This document shows, piece by piece, positions 42,509 through 51,905 of a stretch of DNA of 64,000 nucleotides. How positions within the stretch are numbered: the first letter of the stretch is position 1; each line of letters opens with the position of its first letter. Source of the DNA: Candidatus Roseilinea mizusawaensis (GTDB lineage Bacteria; Chloroflexota; Anaerolineae; J036; Brachytrichaceae); the NCBI GenBank assembly GCA_016841965.1, contig JAEANN010000044.1:248001-312000 (forward strand). Direction: 5' to 3'. A program made the position numbers and the translations under genes. Below the pieces are notes generated by a model that saw only the letters and a list, made by a program, of their open reading frames with translations, was not told the origin of the DNA and did no database searches.

Positions 42509-43963
42509 CTATGATTCGGTCTTGAGCTTGCGAATGGCGCGCGCCGGCAGCCCCACTACCAGCGTGTGCGGCGGCACATTCCGCGTTACCACAGCCCCGG
42601 CCCCTGTACGCGCCCCTTTGCCCACGGTGACCGGGGCCACCAGGAGTGTATCGCTGCCGATGAAGGCGTCATCCTCGATCAGCGTCGGATGTTTATTCAC
42701 GCCATCGTAGTTGCAAGTGATTGTTCCGGCGCCGATGTTGACGCCCGCACCGACGGTGGCATCGCCCAGGTAGCTGAAATGCCCCATTTTGCTGCCCGGC
42801 CCCAGCGTGCTGTTCTTGATTTCCGCATAGTTGCCCACATGCGCGCCGGCGCACACATGCGCCCCACCGCGCAAGTGTGCATAGGGGCCGGCATCGCTGT
42901 GATCGTCCATGCGTGCATCTTCCACCGTAGACTGCCGCACTTCGCAATGGCTGCCAATGACGGCATTCCGCAACACGGTGTTTGGCCCGATGACGCTCTG
43001 TGCGCCCACGCGGGTGTTGCCCAGCAGATGCGTGTTGGGCAGGATTTGTGCGTCTGGTGCGATGTGCACGTCCAGGTCGATGTACGTTGTGGCCGGGTCA
43101 ACGATGCGCACACCGTTTAGCAGATGCGCGCGGTTGATGCGCCGTCGCAGGGCGGCATCGGCGTCGGCTAGATCGGCCAGCGTGTTCACACCAATCGTCT
43201 CTTCTGCATCGCCCACGATGGCCCTGACAGCCCGCCCGTCTTGTGCGGCCAGGGCAATCAGGTCGGTTAGGAAGTATTCGCCTTTGCGCGGATTAGGCTG
43301 TAACTGCCGCACTGCTTGCCACAGCCACGCGCCATCGAAGCAATACACCGAAGCGTTCAATTCGTGGATGCCAAGCTGTTCGGGTGAGCAATCGATCTCT
43401 TCGACAATTGCCTGCACGTTGCCGGCGAGGTCGCGCACGATGCGACCGAACCCGCGCGGGTTGTCTGCAATGACGGACAGCAACGCCACAGCAGCCTGCA
43501 CGCGGTTTTGCTCCTCGATCAGGGCGCGCATAGTTTCCTGGCGGATGAGCGGCATGTCGGCCGCCATCACAATCACGCGGTTTGGGGCGATTGGTACACG
43601 GTCGGCCACCACCATCAGAGCGTGGCCGGTGCCCAGTTGGGGAGATTGCAGCACGCACTGCCCGGTGTTGCCCACTGCTGCCGACACGGCCTCGGCATCA
43701 TGACCGATCACGACGAGCGGCGGCGCATCCGTGATCGCCCAGGCCAGGCGAATCGCGTGCGCGATGAGGGGCAGGCCGCGCAGGGGGTGCAGAACCTTTG
43801 GCAGGTTGGATTTCATGCGCGTCCCTTTGCCGGCCGCCAGGATCACAACCTGCGTTTCGACGCCGGCGCTTGCGACGCCGGCGCTTGCGACGCCGGCGCT
43901 TGCCACGCCGGCGCGCACCGCCTGCTTCAATAAAGGTGGGTCCTCAGTCTGGGTGGAATGCAT
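42509..43963 (-). CDS. glmU: Bifunctional UDP-GlcNAc pyrophosphorylase / GlcN-1-P acetyltransferase
   Basis: 484 residues. The uridyltransferase domain shows LAAGKGTRMKSNLPKVLHPL, and the C-terminal left-handed beta-helix shows NYAEIKNSTLGPGSKMGH and GAGTITCNYDG. It makes UDP-GlcNAc for cell wall synthesis. An N-terminal extension of about 30 residues includes a GVASA repeat from a 15-bp tandem repeat. ATG 43963 is used; TATTGT lies 6 nt upstream, another possible leaderless promoter. Confidence 0.96.
   Translation of the reverse strand: MHSTQTEDPPLLKQAVRAGVASAGVASAGVASAGVETQVVILAAGKGTRMKSNLPKVLHPLRGLPLIAHAIRLAWAITDAPPLVVIGHDAEAVSAAVGNTGQCVLQSPQLGTGHALMVVADRVPIAPNRVIVMAADMPLIRQETMRALIEEQNRVQAAVALLSVIADNPRGFGRIVRDLAGNVQAIVEEIDCSPEQLGIHELNASVYCFDGAWLWQAVRQLQPNPRKGEYFLTDLIALAAQDGRAVRAIVGDAEETIGVNTLADLADADAALRRRINRAHLLNGVRIVDPATTYIDLDVHIAPDAQILPNTHLLGNTRVGAQSVIGPNTVLRNAVIGSHCEVRQSTVEDARMDDHSDAGPYAHLRGGAHVCAGAHVGNYAEIKNSTLGPGSKMGHFSYLGDATVGAGVNIGAGTITCNYDGVNKHPTLIEDDAFIGSDTLLVAPVTVGKGARTGAGAVVTRNVPPHTLVVGLPARAIRKLKTES
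43859..43918. repeat. 15-bp tandem repeat inside glmU
   Basis: GACGCCGGCGCTTGC is repeated three times exactly (43859-43903) and once imperfectly. In the glmU frame it encodes the five-residue motif AGVAS. Unit length in frame means copy-number changes would not break the gene. Confidence 0.95.
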
Positions 43964-43982
43964 GGCGACACAATAACGAACA

Positions 43983-44027
43983 ACGGAGGACAAATGACGA
44001 ATCTCCTTTTCGTCGCTCGTCCTCCGT
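43983..44027. repeat. 19-bp imperfect inverted repeat between tRNA-Gln and glmU
   Basis: 43983-44001 pairs with 44009-44027 (ACGGAGGAC with GTCCTCCGT, and TGACGAA with TTCGTCG) with mismatches in the middle. Loop of 7 nt. On the minus strand it comes after tRNA-Gln and before glmU, so it may end or process the tRNA transcript. It lacks a T-run. Confidence 0.6.
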
Positions 44028-44044
44028 GCTTCAGCGCTTGAAAG

Positions 44045-44116
44045 CTGGGGCGGCTGGATTCGAACCAACGATTCCCTGATCCAGAGTCAGGTGCCTTACC
44101 ACTTGGCCACGCCCCA
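44045..44116 (-). tRNA. tRNA-Gln (CUG anticodon)
   Basis: A 72-nt cloverleaf on the minus strand. The acceptor stem TGGGGCG pairs with CGCCCCA, followed by discriminator G. The D arm is GCC-AAGTGGTAA-GGC and the anticodon arm CCTGA-CTCTGGA-TCAGG places CUG at positions 34-36. The T arm is GTTGG-TTCGAAT-CCAGC. CCA is not encoded. It reads CAG codons. Confidence 0.95.
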
Positions 44117-44155
44117 AGGGCGGCGACAGTATACCATTTTCTTGGGCAACTGTTC

Positions 44156-44905
44156 TCACGCAATTGCGATGTGCAGCGCCATGGCGCCCAAGCCGAGCAG
44201 TTGGTAGTGCGCGTCGCGGAAGCCGGCTTCGAGCATCATTTCCCGAAGGTGCGGAGCGCGCGGGAAATCGGTCAATGAGTTCGGCAGGTAGGTATATGCC
44301 TGTGCGTCGCCGGTAACCAGCCGGCCAATCACAGGCACCGCACGATAGAAATAGAGCTGGAAAAGCTGGCGAAAAACAGGCGCGCCGGGGTGGGTGATCT
44401 CCAGACAGGCCACCCGCCCGCCCGGCTTGACTACGCGCCGCATCTCGCGCAGGGCAAGCCTCAGGCTGGCCACATTGCGCAACAGAAAACCGTTCGTCAG
44501 CGCGTCGAAGCTGGCATCGGCAAAGGGGAGTGACAACGCATCGCCTTGCACAAAATGGCGTACCGGCCTGCCCTGCCGGCGCGATTTGAGTTGCGCGGCT
44601 TGTAGCATGGGGTGCGTGAAATCGGCGGCGATGACTGTGGCGGCCGGATATTCTTGCGCGATGGCCAGCGCGATGTCGCCGGTGCCGGTGGCCAGGTCGA
44701 GCACGCGTGGGGCCGGCCCTTCCAGTTGCAACGCACGGGCAGTCAGTTGCCTCCAGGCTTGGTCGCGCCCTAGTGTCATGATGCGGTTCATCACGTCATA
44801 TCGGCGCACAATGCGCGCAAACATGGCCTGCACGCGCGCCGGCTTGTCTGATTGGCTGCTCATCGCTCGTTGCTCATCGCTCATCGCTCGTTGCTCATCG
44901 CTCAT
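44156..44905 (-). CDS. ubiE: Demethylmenaquinone methyltransferase (UbiE/MenG)
   Basis: Up to 249 residues. UbiE family motifs are RYDVMNRIMTLGRDQAWR, VLDLATGTGDIA, DALTNGFLLRNVA and VACLEITHPG. It methylates demethylmenaquinone at the last step of quinone synthesis. The N-terminus lies inside a 7-bp repeat array: three in-frame ATGs at 44905, 44884 and 44863 differ by one 21-bp block each, and the start cannot be decided. The first residues (MSDEQRA repeated) are repeat-encoded and not part of the fold. Confidence 0.93.
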   Translation of the reverse strand: MSDEQRAMSDEQRAMSSQSDKPARVQAMFARIVRRYDVMNRIMTLGRDQAWRQLTARALQLEGPAPRVLDLATGTGDIALAIAQEYPAATVIAADFTHPMLQAAQLKSRRQGRPVRHFVQGDALSLPFADASFDALTNGFLLRNVASLRLALREMRRVVKPGGRVACLEITHPGAPVFRQLFQLYFYRAVPVIGRLVTGDAQAYTYLPNSLTDFPRAPHLREMMLEAGFRDAHYQLLGLGAMALHIAIA

Positions 44906-44997
44906 CGCTCATCGCTCATCACTCGTTGCTCATCGCTCATCGCTCGTTGCTCATCGCTCGTTGCTCATCGCCCGTTGCTCATCGCTCATCGCTCGTT
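44858..44997. repeat. Heptanucleotide repeat array over the ubiE start
   Basis: Twenty contiguous 7-bp units, mainly GCTCATC and GCTCGTT, run from inside ubiE into its upstream region. On the minus strand each GCTCATC reads GATGAGC and so supplies an ATG. As 7 is not a multiple of 3, gain or loss of one unit shifts which ATGs are in frame with ubiE. Confidence 0.95.
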
Positions 44998-45023
44998 GCT
45001 CTTGCTATGTGATCGCGCCAAGG

Positions 45024-45770
45024 TTAGACGGCGAATTTCCACGCACACAGTCGCCGTTCCAGACCATCGATCACAAAATACAAGCCCAGCCCCAGCAGCC
45101 CCATGACGATGGCGCCGGCATAGGTGGCGGCATAGTCGAACAGGGTGCTGGCCGTGTAGTAGATGAAGTAGCCCAGCCCGTATAGCGTGGCGGTGGTCTC
45201 GGCCAGATAAAGCACGGCAACGGCAGTGCCGATGCTGAGACGCAGCGCTGTCAGCACAGCCGGCAACGACGCCGGCAGATACACGAAGCGGAATAACGCC
45301 CGCCGCCCTGCACCCAACGACTTGACCGAGTTCAACAGTTCGGGCCGCACGCTGGCCGCGTCGTCGCGCACCGGCACCAGAATCTGAAAGAACAGAATAA
45401 TCACGATGACAAGAATTTTGCTTGCGTCCCCGGCGCCAAAGATCAACAGAATGATGGGAAAGAATACGATCTTGGGAATCGGGTAGATCAGATAGACCAG
45501 GGGGGCAAAGATGCGGTTGAGACGCGGTATCTGGCCCATGGCCAGGCCGGCCGGCACCGCCAATGCAACTGCGATGACGATGCTCACGATCACGCGCAGC
45601 GCGCTGACGGCCAGATGCCGGCTCAGTTCGCCGGCATAGCCGATCATGGCTTGAAGCACCTGCGCAGGCGTCGGCACAATACTGCGCTGGATCAGCATCG
45701 CCAGCGCCTGCCAGGCCAGCAGCACGATGATCGAAGTGAGCAACACGTCGCGTCGGCGCATGCTGCCCAT
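45024..45770 (-). CDS. ABC transporter permease, SsuC/TauC type
   Basis: 248 residues with about six hydrophobic segments. The EAA-like loop is LNSVKSLGAGRRALFRFVYLPA. The family imports nitrate, taurine or other sulfonates, or pyrimidine precursors. ATG 45770 is chosen with GGGGG 6 nt upstream; 45776 and a GTG at 45797 are alternatives. No ATPase or binding-protein gene adjoins it. It ends just before the 7-bp repeat array. Confidence 0.88.
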   Translation of the reverse strand: MGSMRRRDVLLTSIIVLLAWQALAMLIQRSIVPTPAQVLQAMIGYAGELSRHLAVSALRVIVSIVIAVALAVPAGLAMGQIPRLNRIFAPLVYLIYPIPKIVFFPIILLIFGAGDASKILVIVIILFFQILVPVRDDAASVRPELLNSVKSLGAGRRALFRFVYLPASLPAVLTALRLSIGTAVAVLYLAETTATLYGLGYFIYYTASTLFDYAATYAGAIVMGLLGLGLYFVIDGLERRLCAWKFAV

Positions 45771-45854
45771 TATCATCCCCCGCTGATTTTGAGGCACAAT
45801 ACGCGGCCCAGATCTATCGACACGAGTTTACTCGCTAGGAGGCAAGCCAGTCCT

Positions 45855-46754
45855 ATGACCACTCGAACACGCCTGATACATTCCCTGCATAACGCCGTTG
45901 AATTCAGCTATGCCGGCCAGCGCTTGTTTCGGTATGTCTACGAGCCGGATATGCCGGCGATGGAGTCACCCAAGCCGTATTTCCACCCGCTGTGCACGCT
46001 GGCCGGCAACGAGCTTACCATCTACCGTCCGCACGATCATGTCTGGCACAAAGGCCTACAGATGACCTGTGCGCATCTGTCCGGCCAGAACTTCTGGGGC
46101 GGGCCGACCTATGTGAACGGACAAGGCTATGTGCAACTCAATAACAATGGCCGTATTCAACATGAACGATGGCGCGAATTGCATATTGAGAACGACCAGG
46201 TTGACCTGCGCGAACAGCTCAGATGGATCACTGCGTCCGGCGAGACGTGGATCAAGGAGCAGCGTCGCATTTGCGTGAGCGAGATCAACCCGGCCGGCGG
46301 CTATTGGTGCCTTGACTTCGAGTTCAGGTTGGAAAATGTACGCAACGCGCCGCTGGTCTTCGGCTCGCCCACCACGCAGGGGCGGCCAATGGCCGGCTAT
46401 GGGGGGCTGTTTTGGCGCGGCCCGCGTGCTTTTACAGGCGGGCAGTTACTGGCGGCCGGCGGGCTGGAGGGGCCGCAGATTATGGGCCGGCGCGCGCCCT
46501 GGTTGGCTTACATCGGCATGCACGACGGCAGCGCCGACTACTCTACGCTGGTGTTTATTGATCAGCCGGGTAATGTCAGCTACCCGAACAAGTGGTTTGT
46601 GCGCAACGATCCGTTTGCCGCAGTCAGCTTTGCGTTCTCGTTCGATGAGGAATATGTTCTGGCGCCGGGCGATGACCTGGCGCTGGCCTATCGCATCGTG
46701 ATTGCCGACGGCGCCTGGGGCCGTGAGCAGATTGAGGCGTTTGTTGCACGCTAG
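45855..46754 (+). CDS. DUF6807 (PmoA-like) family protein
   Basis: 299 residues. The family is recognised by [30 protein letters not shown] near the N-terminus and [19 protein letters not shown] near the C-terminus. These proteins are found in glycan- and polyol-utilisation clusters; no enzymatic activity is established by the sequence. ATG 45855 follows AGGAGG by 11 nt. The NAPRTase gene starts 10 nt after its stop. Confidence 0.8.
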   Translation: MTTRTRLIHSLHNAVEFSYAGQRLFRYVYEPDMPAMESPKPYFHPLCTLAGNELTIYRPHDHVWHKGLQMTCAHLSGQNFWGGPTYVNGQGYVQLNNNGRIQHERWRELHIENDQVDLREQLRWITASGETWIKEQRRICVSEINPAGGYWCLDFEFRLENVRNAPLVFGSPTTQGRPMAGYGGLFWRGPRAFTGGQLLAAGGLEGPQIMGRRAPWLAYIGMHDGSADYSTLVFIDQPGNVSYPNKWFVRNDPFAAVSFAFSFDEEYVLAPGDDLALAYRIVIADGAWGREQIEAFVAR

Positions 46755-46764
46755 AGGCATATCC

Positions 46765-48333
46765 ATGAAACCTGAACAGCGCGCCACCGCAGAGGGCATC
46801 TTGTTCACCGATCAATACCAGCTCACCATGGCCCAGCTTTACTTTCGCATGGGCCTGCACGAAAAGCCGGGGCAGTTCGACCATTACTTCCGGCGTTACC
46901 CTGACTACGACAGCCATCAAGCCGGCTATTGCATTTGCGCCGGCCTAGAGTGGCTGATCGACTGGATGCACGAGGCGCGTTTCCGCGACGAAGACATTGC
47001 CTATCTGCGCAGCCAGCGCAATCGCGCCGGCGCGCCGGTGTTTGGTGAGGACTTTCTGGTCTGGCTGCGCGAACATGGCAACTTCGACGGCATCACGCTC
47101 AAGGCGATTCCCGAGGGCCGCGTGGTGCATCCCAATGTGCCCCTGACCGTGGTGCAAGGGCCGATGGCAATGGCTCAAATTTTGGAGACGCCGTTGTTGG
47201 CCCACATCAACTATCAAACATTGGTGGCAACCAAGGCCGCGCGCATCCGCGATGTGGCGAACGGCAGCCTGGTGCTGGAGTTCGGTCTGCGGCGGGGGCA
47301 GGAGAAGGGCGCCAATGCCGGCGCGCGTGCTGCACTCATTGGCGGGGCTGATTTCACCTCTAACGTCGGCGTGTCGCATGTGCTGGGCTATACCCCCAAA
47401 GGTACCCACGCGCACAGTATGGTGCAGTTGTTCATGTCGCTCGGCATGAGCGAACTGGATGCGTTTCGCGCCTTTGCCGATGTGTACCCCGATGATTGTC
47501 TGCTGCTGGTGGACACTATTAACACGCTGGAAAGTGGCATCCCAAACGCCATTCGCGTGTTCGAAGAGCTGGCGTGCAAGGGTCACAAGCCGGTGGGCGT
47601 GCGCATCGATTCGGGCGACCTGGCTTATCTGACGATCCAGGCGGCCAGGATGCTCGACGCGGCCGGCTTTCCCGATACATCGATCGTCTTGTCGAACGAT
47701 CTGGACGAACTGCTGATCTGGCAGATCATTACCCAGATTCGGCAAGAGGCGAAGCGGTGGGAGGTGGACGCTGACCGGGTGATCGAGCGGATGGTGTACG
47801 GCGTGGGCACACGGCTGATCACGTCGTGGGGCGAGCCGGCGCTGGGCGGGGTGTACAAGCTGGTGGCTGTGCATGACCAGGGCCGCTGGAAGCCGGCCAT
47901 CAAGATTTCTGAATCGGCCGAGAAGACCCCCAACCCCGGCCACAAACTGGCCTGGCGCCTGTACGATGCGCGCTGCAATGCCACGGCCGATCTGCTCAGC
48001 CTGGAGGATGAAGACCCGCGTCAGATACTCGCTGCTGCAGATGGCCGGCTGGTGCTGCGTCATCCGACCGATCACACTCAGCAACGCGCGCTGTACCAGA
48101 AAGATGTGTGCGAGATGGAGCCGCTGCTGGTCGATATCTTGAAGGAGGGCCGGCTGGTGTATGCATGGCCGACGCTCGATCAGATTCGTCAGCAGCGCGT
48201 GGCCGATGTTAACCGGCTGGATGCCGGCGTGCGGCGTCTGGTCAATCCGCACATTTACCATGTCTCATTGACGCAGCGATTGTGGGATTTGAAGCAGGAG
48301 CTGATTCGCGCGGCGATGGATAGCAGTCGCTGA
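46765..48333 (+). CDS. pncB: Nicotinate phosphoribosyltransferase
   Basis: 522 residues. It makes nicotinate mononucleotide from nicotinate and PRPP in the NAD salvage pathway. Motifs are [45 protein letters not shown] and [16 protein letters not shown] 46765 follows AGAGG; homology starts there. It may share a transcript with the DUF6807 gene, though a functional link is not apparent. Confidence 0.95.
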   Translation: MKPEQRATAEGILFTDQYQLTMAQLYFRMGLHEKPGQFDHYFRRYPDYDSHQAGYCICAGLEWLIDWMHEARFRDEDIAYLRSQRNRAGAPVFGEDFLVWLREHGNFDGITLKAIPEGRVVHPNVPLTVVQGPMAMAQILETPLLAHINYQTLVATKAARIRDVANGSLVLEFGLRRGQEKGANAGARAALIGGADFTSNVGVSHVLGYTPKGTHAHSMVQLFMSLGMSELDAFRAFADVYPDDCLLLVDTINTLESGIPNAIRVFEELACKGHKPVGVRIDSGDLAYLTIQAARMLDAAGFPDTSIVLSNDLDELLIWQIITQIRQEAKRWEVDADRVIERMVYGVGTRLITSWGEPALGGVYKLVAVHDQGRWKPAIKISESAEKTPNPGHKLAWRLYDARCNATADLLSLEDEDPRQILAAADGRLVLRHPTDHTQQRALYQKDVCEMEPLLVDILKEGRLVYAWPTLDQIRQQRVADVNRLDAGVRRLVNPHIYHVSLTQRLWDLKQELIRAAMDSSR

Positions 48334-48445
48334 GCCGGCGCGGACAAGCGGCGCAGATGCATGTGCCCACACCCGGCCCTGCAACCCGTGTGGTATGGTG
48401 CTCTTCAAAAGGCGCCGGATTGCCGGGCTATGTTGGAGGTGGCGG

Positions 48446-49789
48446 ATGCGATGGTTTTCAGCGCGTGTGTTGCTAGTGGTGACGGGTGTTGTTGTGGGCA
48501 GTATGGGGGCTGTGTTCGCCCTTGGCGGATTGGCGGTAGCCAGACAAGCGGAGGATGCCTGGGCAGGGACAGGCCGGCCTCAACGACTGGCTGCGCCTCA
48601 GGTGGCGTTATCGTTGCCCGGATTCACGCTCAGTTTGCAAACGATCGTCACGTCTGGTCTGAACAATCCGGTGGATGTCACCCATGCCGGCGATGGCGGC
48701 AACCGGTTGTTTGTGGTCGAAAAGCCGGGGCGCGTGCGTATTGTTGATCAGAACTACACGCTGTTAAGCGCTCCCTATCTCACCATTACAGATCAGGTGG
48801 AGGCCACGGCTTCCGAGCGCGGTCTGCTGAGCATTGCTTTTGATCCGGCTTTCGAGAGCAATGGCGAGTTCTATCTGTACTACACCACAAAAGCGCCCTG
48901 CTGTGTGGGTGATGTGGTTGTTGCGCGCTACAAGGTTTCTAATCCGGCAGCCAACACTGCCAATGTGATTGCGGCTACCCCTATTTTGACGATTCCGCAG
49001 CCGGCCAGCAATCACAACGGCGGGCAACTGCATTTCGGGCCGGATGGTTTTCTGTATATCGCCACAGGGGACGGTGGCGGGTCAGGAGACCCATGGGGCA
49101 GCACGGGCAACGGCCAAAATCTGGGTGTGCTGCTGGGTAAAGTGTTGCGCATCAATCCGCGGGGCGCTGTCACCTACACCATTCCGCTAACCAATCCTTT
49201 CTTGCACACACTTGGCGCGCGTCCTGAAATCTGGGCCTATGGATTGCGCAATCCCTGGCGATTTTCGTTCGACCGGCTGACCGGCGATATGTACATCGCC
49301 GATGTGGGCCAGGATTGCTGGGAGGAGATCAACTTCCAGCCGGCCGGCAGCACCGGCGGTGAAAACTATGGCTGGCGATTGAACGAGGGCCTGCGCGGAT
49401 TCAACACAGCAAACTTCAGCGATTGCGACAACCCGCCTGCGCCGAACACCACCTTGCCGATTACCGCCTATGGGCACGTCGACGGCGTAGCGGTGACCGG
49501 AGGATATGTGTATCGTGGGGCGCAGTATCCTCTGCTGAGCGGCATCTATTTCTACGGCGACTACGGCTCTGGGAACATCTGGGCCATTCAGCGCAGTGGC
49601 AGCGCCTGGGTGGGGGCATTGAAGCTCAGTGGCGCGACCAGCCTGTCGTCTTTTGGCGAAGATGAACAGGGCAACCTGTATCTGACGCAGAAAAACTCGG
49701 CCACAACCGGCGCACTGAAAAGGTTGGTCATGACGCTGCCGGCGGCTTTGATCCCGCGCGCGTTTATGCCCGTGATGGCCCGCCCTTGA
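48446..49789 (+). CDS. Secreted PQQ-type sugar dehydrogenase (GSDH/sorbosone family)
   Basis: 447 residues with a signal peptide (ARVLLVVTGVVVGSMGAVFALGG). The six-bladed propeller motifs are DVTHAGDGGNRLFVVEKPGR, RGLLSIAFDP, HNGGQLHFGPDGFLYIATGD and IWAYGLRNPWRFSFD. It oxidises aldose sugars at the cell surface. ATG 48446 has GGAGGT 5 nt upstream. The C-terminus ends with IPRAFMPVMARP, a short hydrophobic tail seen on secreted proteins of Chloroflexota-like genomes (recollection, unverified). Confidence 0.9.
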   Translation: MRWFSARVLLVVTGVVVGSMGAVFALGGLAVARQAEDAWAGTGRPQRLAAPQVALSLPGFTLSLQTIVTSGLNNPVDVTHAGDGGNRLFVVEKPGRVRIVDQNYTLLSAPYLTITDQVEATASERGLLSIAFDPAFESNGEFYLYYTTKAPCCVGDVVVARYKVSNPAANTANVIAATPILTIPQPASNHNGGQLHFGPDGFLYIATGDGGGSGDPWGSTGNGQNLGVLLGKVLRINPRGAVTYTIPLTNPFLHTLGARPEIWAYGLRNPWRFSFDRLTGDMYIADVGQDCWEEINFQPAGSTGGENYGWRLNEGLRGFNTANFSDCDNPPAPNTTLPITAYGHVDGVAVTGGYVYRGAQYPLLSGIYFYGDYGSGNIWAIQRSGSAWVGALKLSGATSLSSFGEDEQGNLYLTQKNSATTGALKRLVMTLPAALIPRAFMPVMARP

Positions 49790-49838
49790 TGATCTCGGCC
49801 TGCATGTCACGCGCGCGGAGTGCATACGAACTACGAAC

Positions 49839-50684
49839 TCAGGCCGGCCCCAAGCCACGCACTTTGGCGCGGATGCGATAGACCGACGTGCGGGCTGTGA
49901 TGTATAACGTCTGCCGATCGGCATCACCCCACGCGCAGTTAGACGGGCGCTCTGGCGTGGCAATCACGCCCAGCAGCTCGCCATTTGGCTCGAATACCCA
50001 CACGCCGGTGGCCCCGGTGACATACAGATGTCCTTCGGCGTCGATCTTCATGCCGTCGGGCGAGCCGGGCTGCGGGTGGTCCATGTCGGCGAAGATGCGC
50101 GAGTTGGCCAGCGTGCCATCGGGCCGCACGTCGAAGGCGCGCACATGCCGGCGCGGCGAGTCGTCGATATACAGCACCGACTCGTCGGGCGAGAAGGCCA
50201 GTCCGTTGGGCCGGTCAAAGTCGTCTGCCAGCAGCTCGATGGTTCCATCCGGCAGAACGCGATACACGCCATTGCACGGTTGCTCGCGGTCTTTGGGGTC
50301 GATGCCGTAGGGAGGATCGGTGAAATAGATTACGCCGTCTGACTTCACGACCACATCGTTCGGGCTGTTCAGGCGTTTGCCCTGATAGCGATCGGCCAGC
50401 GCGGTGATGCGGCCATCAGATTCCGTGCGCGAGACGCGCCGGTTGCCGTGTTCACAGGCGACCAGCCGGCCCTCGCGGTCGAGGGTCAGACCGTTCGAGT
50501 TACCGCTTGGCTCGCGCCAGATCATCGCGCCGTTGCCGGGAGTCCATTTATAGATGCGGTTGGCCGGGATGTCGGAGAACAACAAATAGCCGCTGGGCAA
50601 CCAGACCGGCCCTTCGGTGAACTGAAAGCCGGTGCTAATCTGTTCAGGGTCGCCTGATTCGATCAATGACTTGAGTTTCAGCAT
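49839..50684 (-). CDS. SMP-30/gluconolactonase-like family protein
   Basis: 281 residues, a six-bladed propeller lactonase. Metal-site segments are QFTEGPVWLPSGYLLFSDI, NSPNDVVVKSDGVIYFTDPP, RPNGLAFSPDESVLYIDDS and PDGMKIDAEGHLYV. It hydrolyses sugar lactones to sugar acids. AAGGAG precedes ATG 50684. The convergent sugar dehydrogenase would produce lactones, giving a possible pathway link. Confidence 0.92.
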   Translation of the reverse strand: MLKLKSLIESGDPEQISTGFQFTEGPVWLPSGYLLFSDIPANRIYKWTPGNGAMIWREPSGNSNGLTLDREGRLVACEHGNRRVSRTESDGRITALADRYQGKRLNSPNDVVVKSDGVIYFTDPPYGIDPKDREQPCNGVYRVLPDGTIELLADDFDRPNGLAFSPDESVLYIDDSPRRHVRAFDVRPDGTLANSRIFADMDHPQPGSPDGMKIDAEGHLYVTGATGVWVFEPNGELLGVIATPERPSNCAWGDADRQTLYITARTSVYRIRAKVRGLGPA

Positions 50685-50894
50685 GTCACTCCTTCGGTCT
50701 GTATTCGCTGTAGGGATAGCCTCATCGTACAGGGCAATCACATGCTCAGGGGGGACTTATCGAGCATGAGATTGTGATCGGGCGCGAGACAGAATCCCCC
50801 CAGGCGCCACGATGTCGATCATGCGGCGCGTCGAGGCGCGCACGTGCCTTGCTGTTCACGGGGTTGATTGTAGCGATATTGCCCGGACAGGTTT

Positions 50895-50900
50895 TATACT
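50895..50900 (+). promoter_or_regulatory. Candidate -10 box of the PhyH gene
   Basis: TATACT lies 32 nt before ATG 50933. A GAGGTGAGG site separates them, giving a normal leader of about 26 nt. Confidence 0.4.
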
Positions 50901-50932
50901 AACCAATCTGGCAACGAGAGGTGAGGTACGGG

Positions 50933-51733
50933 ATGAGTCGTGCAATCACAAACACACAATGGGCGCAGTATGAGCGGGATGGCTATCTCAAGCTGGGCCG
51001 GCTGCTGAGTGACACAGAACTGGCAGCCTTGCAACAGCGCATCGACGATATCATGCTGGGACGCGCGCACATCGACTATGACCGCGTCTTGATGCAGCTC
51101 GACAGCACAACCGGCAAATACAACGACGCCGGCCCACAGACCAAAGGCTGGAAGGGGCCCACACTGGCCTATCGCAAAATTCAGGACCTGGAACTCGATC
51201 CCCTTTTCCTGGCATATATGCAGCGCCCGATCTTCCGCGACATCTGCGCGCGGGTGTATGGGCCTGATACGCCGATTGCCTGTTTCCGCGCGATGTTCAT
51301 GAACAAGCCGGCCCGTCAGGGTACATGGCTGCCCTGGCACCAGGATCGCTGGACGCATCTCGACCGTGACCCGCTAATCACCGTCTGGACCGCCCTCGAC
51401 CCAGCCACAATCGCCAATGGGTGCGTGCAGGTGATTGCCGGCAGTCACCGACACGGCCTGATTAATCCATCGCATCCCTCCGGCTTCTTGACCGAGGAAC
51501 AGACGCGACACTATGCGCCGCCTGACAAAATCGTCAACCTGGAGCTGGAGGCCGGCGAGGTGATGTTGTTGCACAACTGGTTGTTGCACGCCTCCGACGT
51601 GAATCACACCGATATTCCGCGTCGCGCCTTCAGTGTGTGCTACATGGATGGGCGCACGCAAGCGAACAACGGCGAGACGTATCCAATACTTTTCGGCGAG
51701 GGGGCCTTGTCGCCTGAGTCACTGGGTCATTGA
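50933..51733 (+). CDS. Phytanoyl-CoA dioxygenase (PhyH) family oxygenase
   Basis: 266 residues. Fe(II)/2-oxoglutarate oxygenase with the H-x-D motif in WLPWHQDRW and the distal His in HNWLLHASDVN; Arg in IPRRAFSV probably binds 2-oxoglutarate. ATG 50933 is chosen with GAGGTGAGG 6 nt upstream; a GTG at 50921 is alternative. The substrate is unknown. Its stop TGA lies in a 10-bp repeat array. Confidence 0.9.
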   Translation: MSRAITNTQWAQYERDGYLKLGRLLSDTELAALQQRIDDIMLGRAHIDYDRVLMQLDSTTGKYNDAGPQTKGWKGPTLAYRKIQDLELDPLFLAYMQRPIFRDICARVYGPDTPIACFRAMFMNKPARQGTWLPWHQDRWTHLDRDPLITVWTALDPATIANGCVQVIAGSHRHGLINPSHPSGFLTEEQTRHYAPPDKIVNLELEAGEVMLLHNWLLHASDVNHTDIPRRAFSVCYMDGRTQANNGETYPILFGEGALSPESLGH

Positions 51734-51777
51734 GCCGCATTGAGCTGCATTGAGCCGCATTGAGCCGCATTGAGCCG
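51728..51777. repeat. 10-bp tandem repeat, five units
   Basis: CATTGAGCCG repeated five times (one unit with T for C). The first unit contains the stop codon of the PhyH gene, so the array begins inside a coding region. Confidence 0.95.
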
Positions 51778-51905
51778 CTACGAGAGACAAGATGCTCCTG
51801 ATCGCCGGCCCACAGACGGGATTGGCAAACAGCTTGCGCCACTGCAAGATAGTCAAGCCGGCCATTCGTCTGAAGGCGTAGGCATCTCTGCAAGTGGAGT
51901 GGAAC

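Noticed and set aside
44858-44997. Possible CRISPR array
   Set aside because: The units are 7 bp and directly adjacent, with no spacers and no cas genes.
45024-45770. Complete nitrate/sulfonate ABC transporter locus
   Set aside because: Only the permease is present; neighbouring genes are ubiE and a DUF6807 protein.
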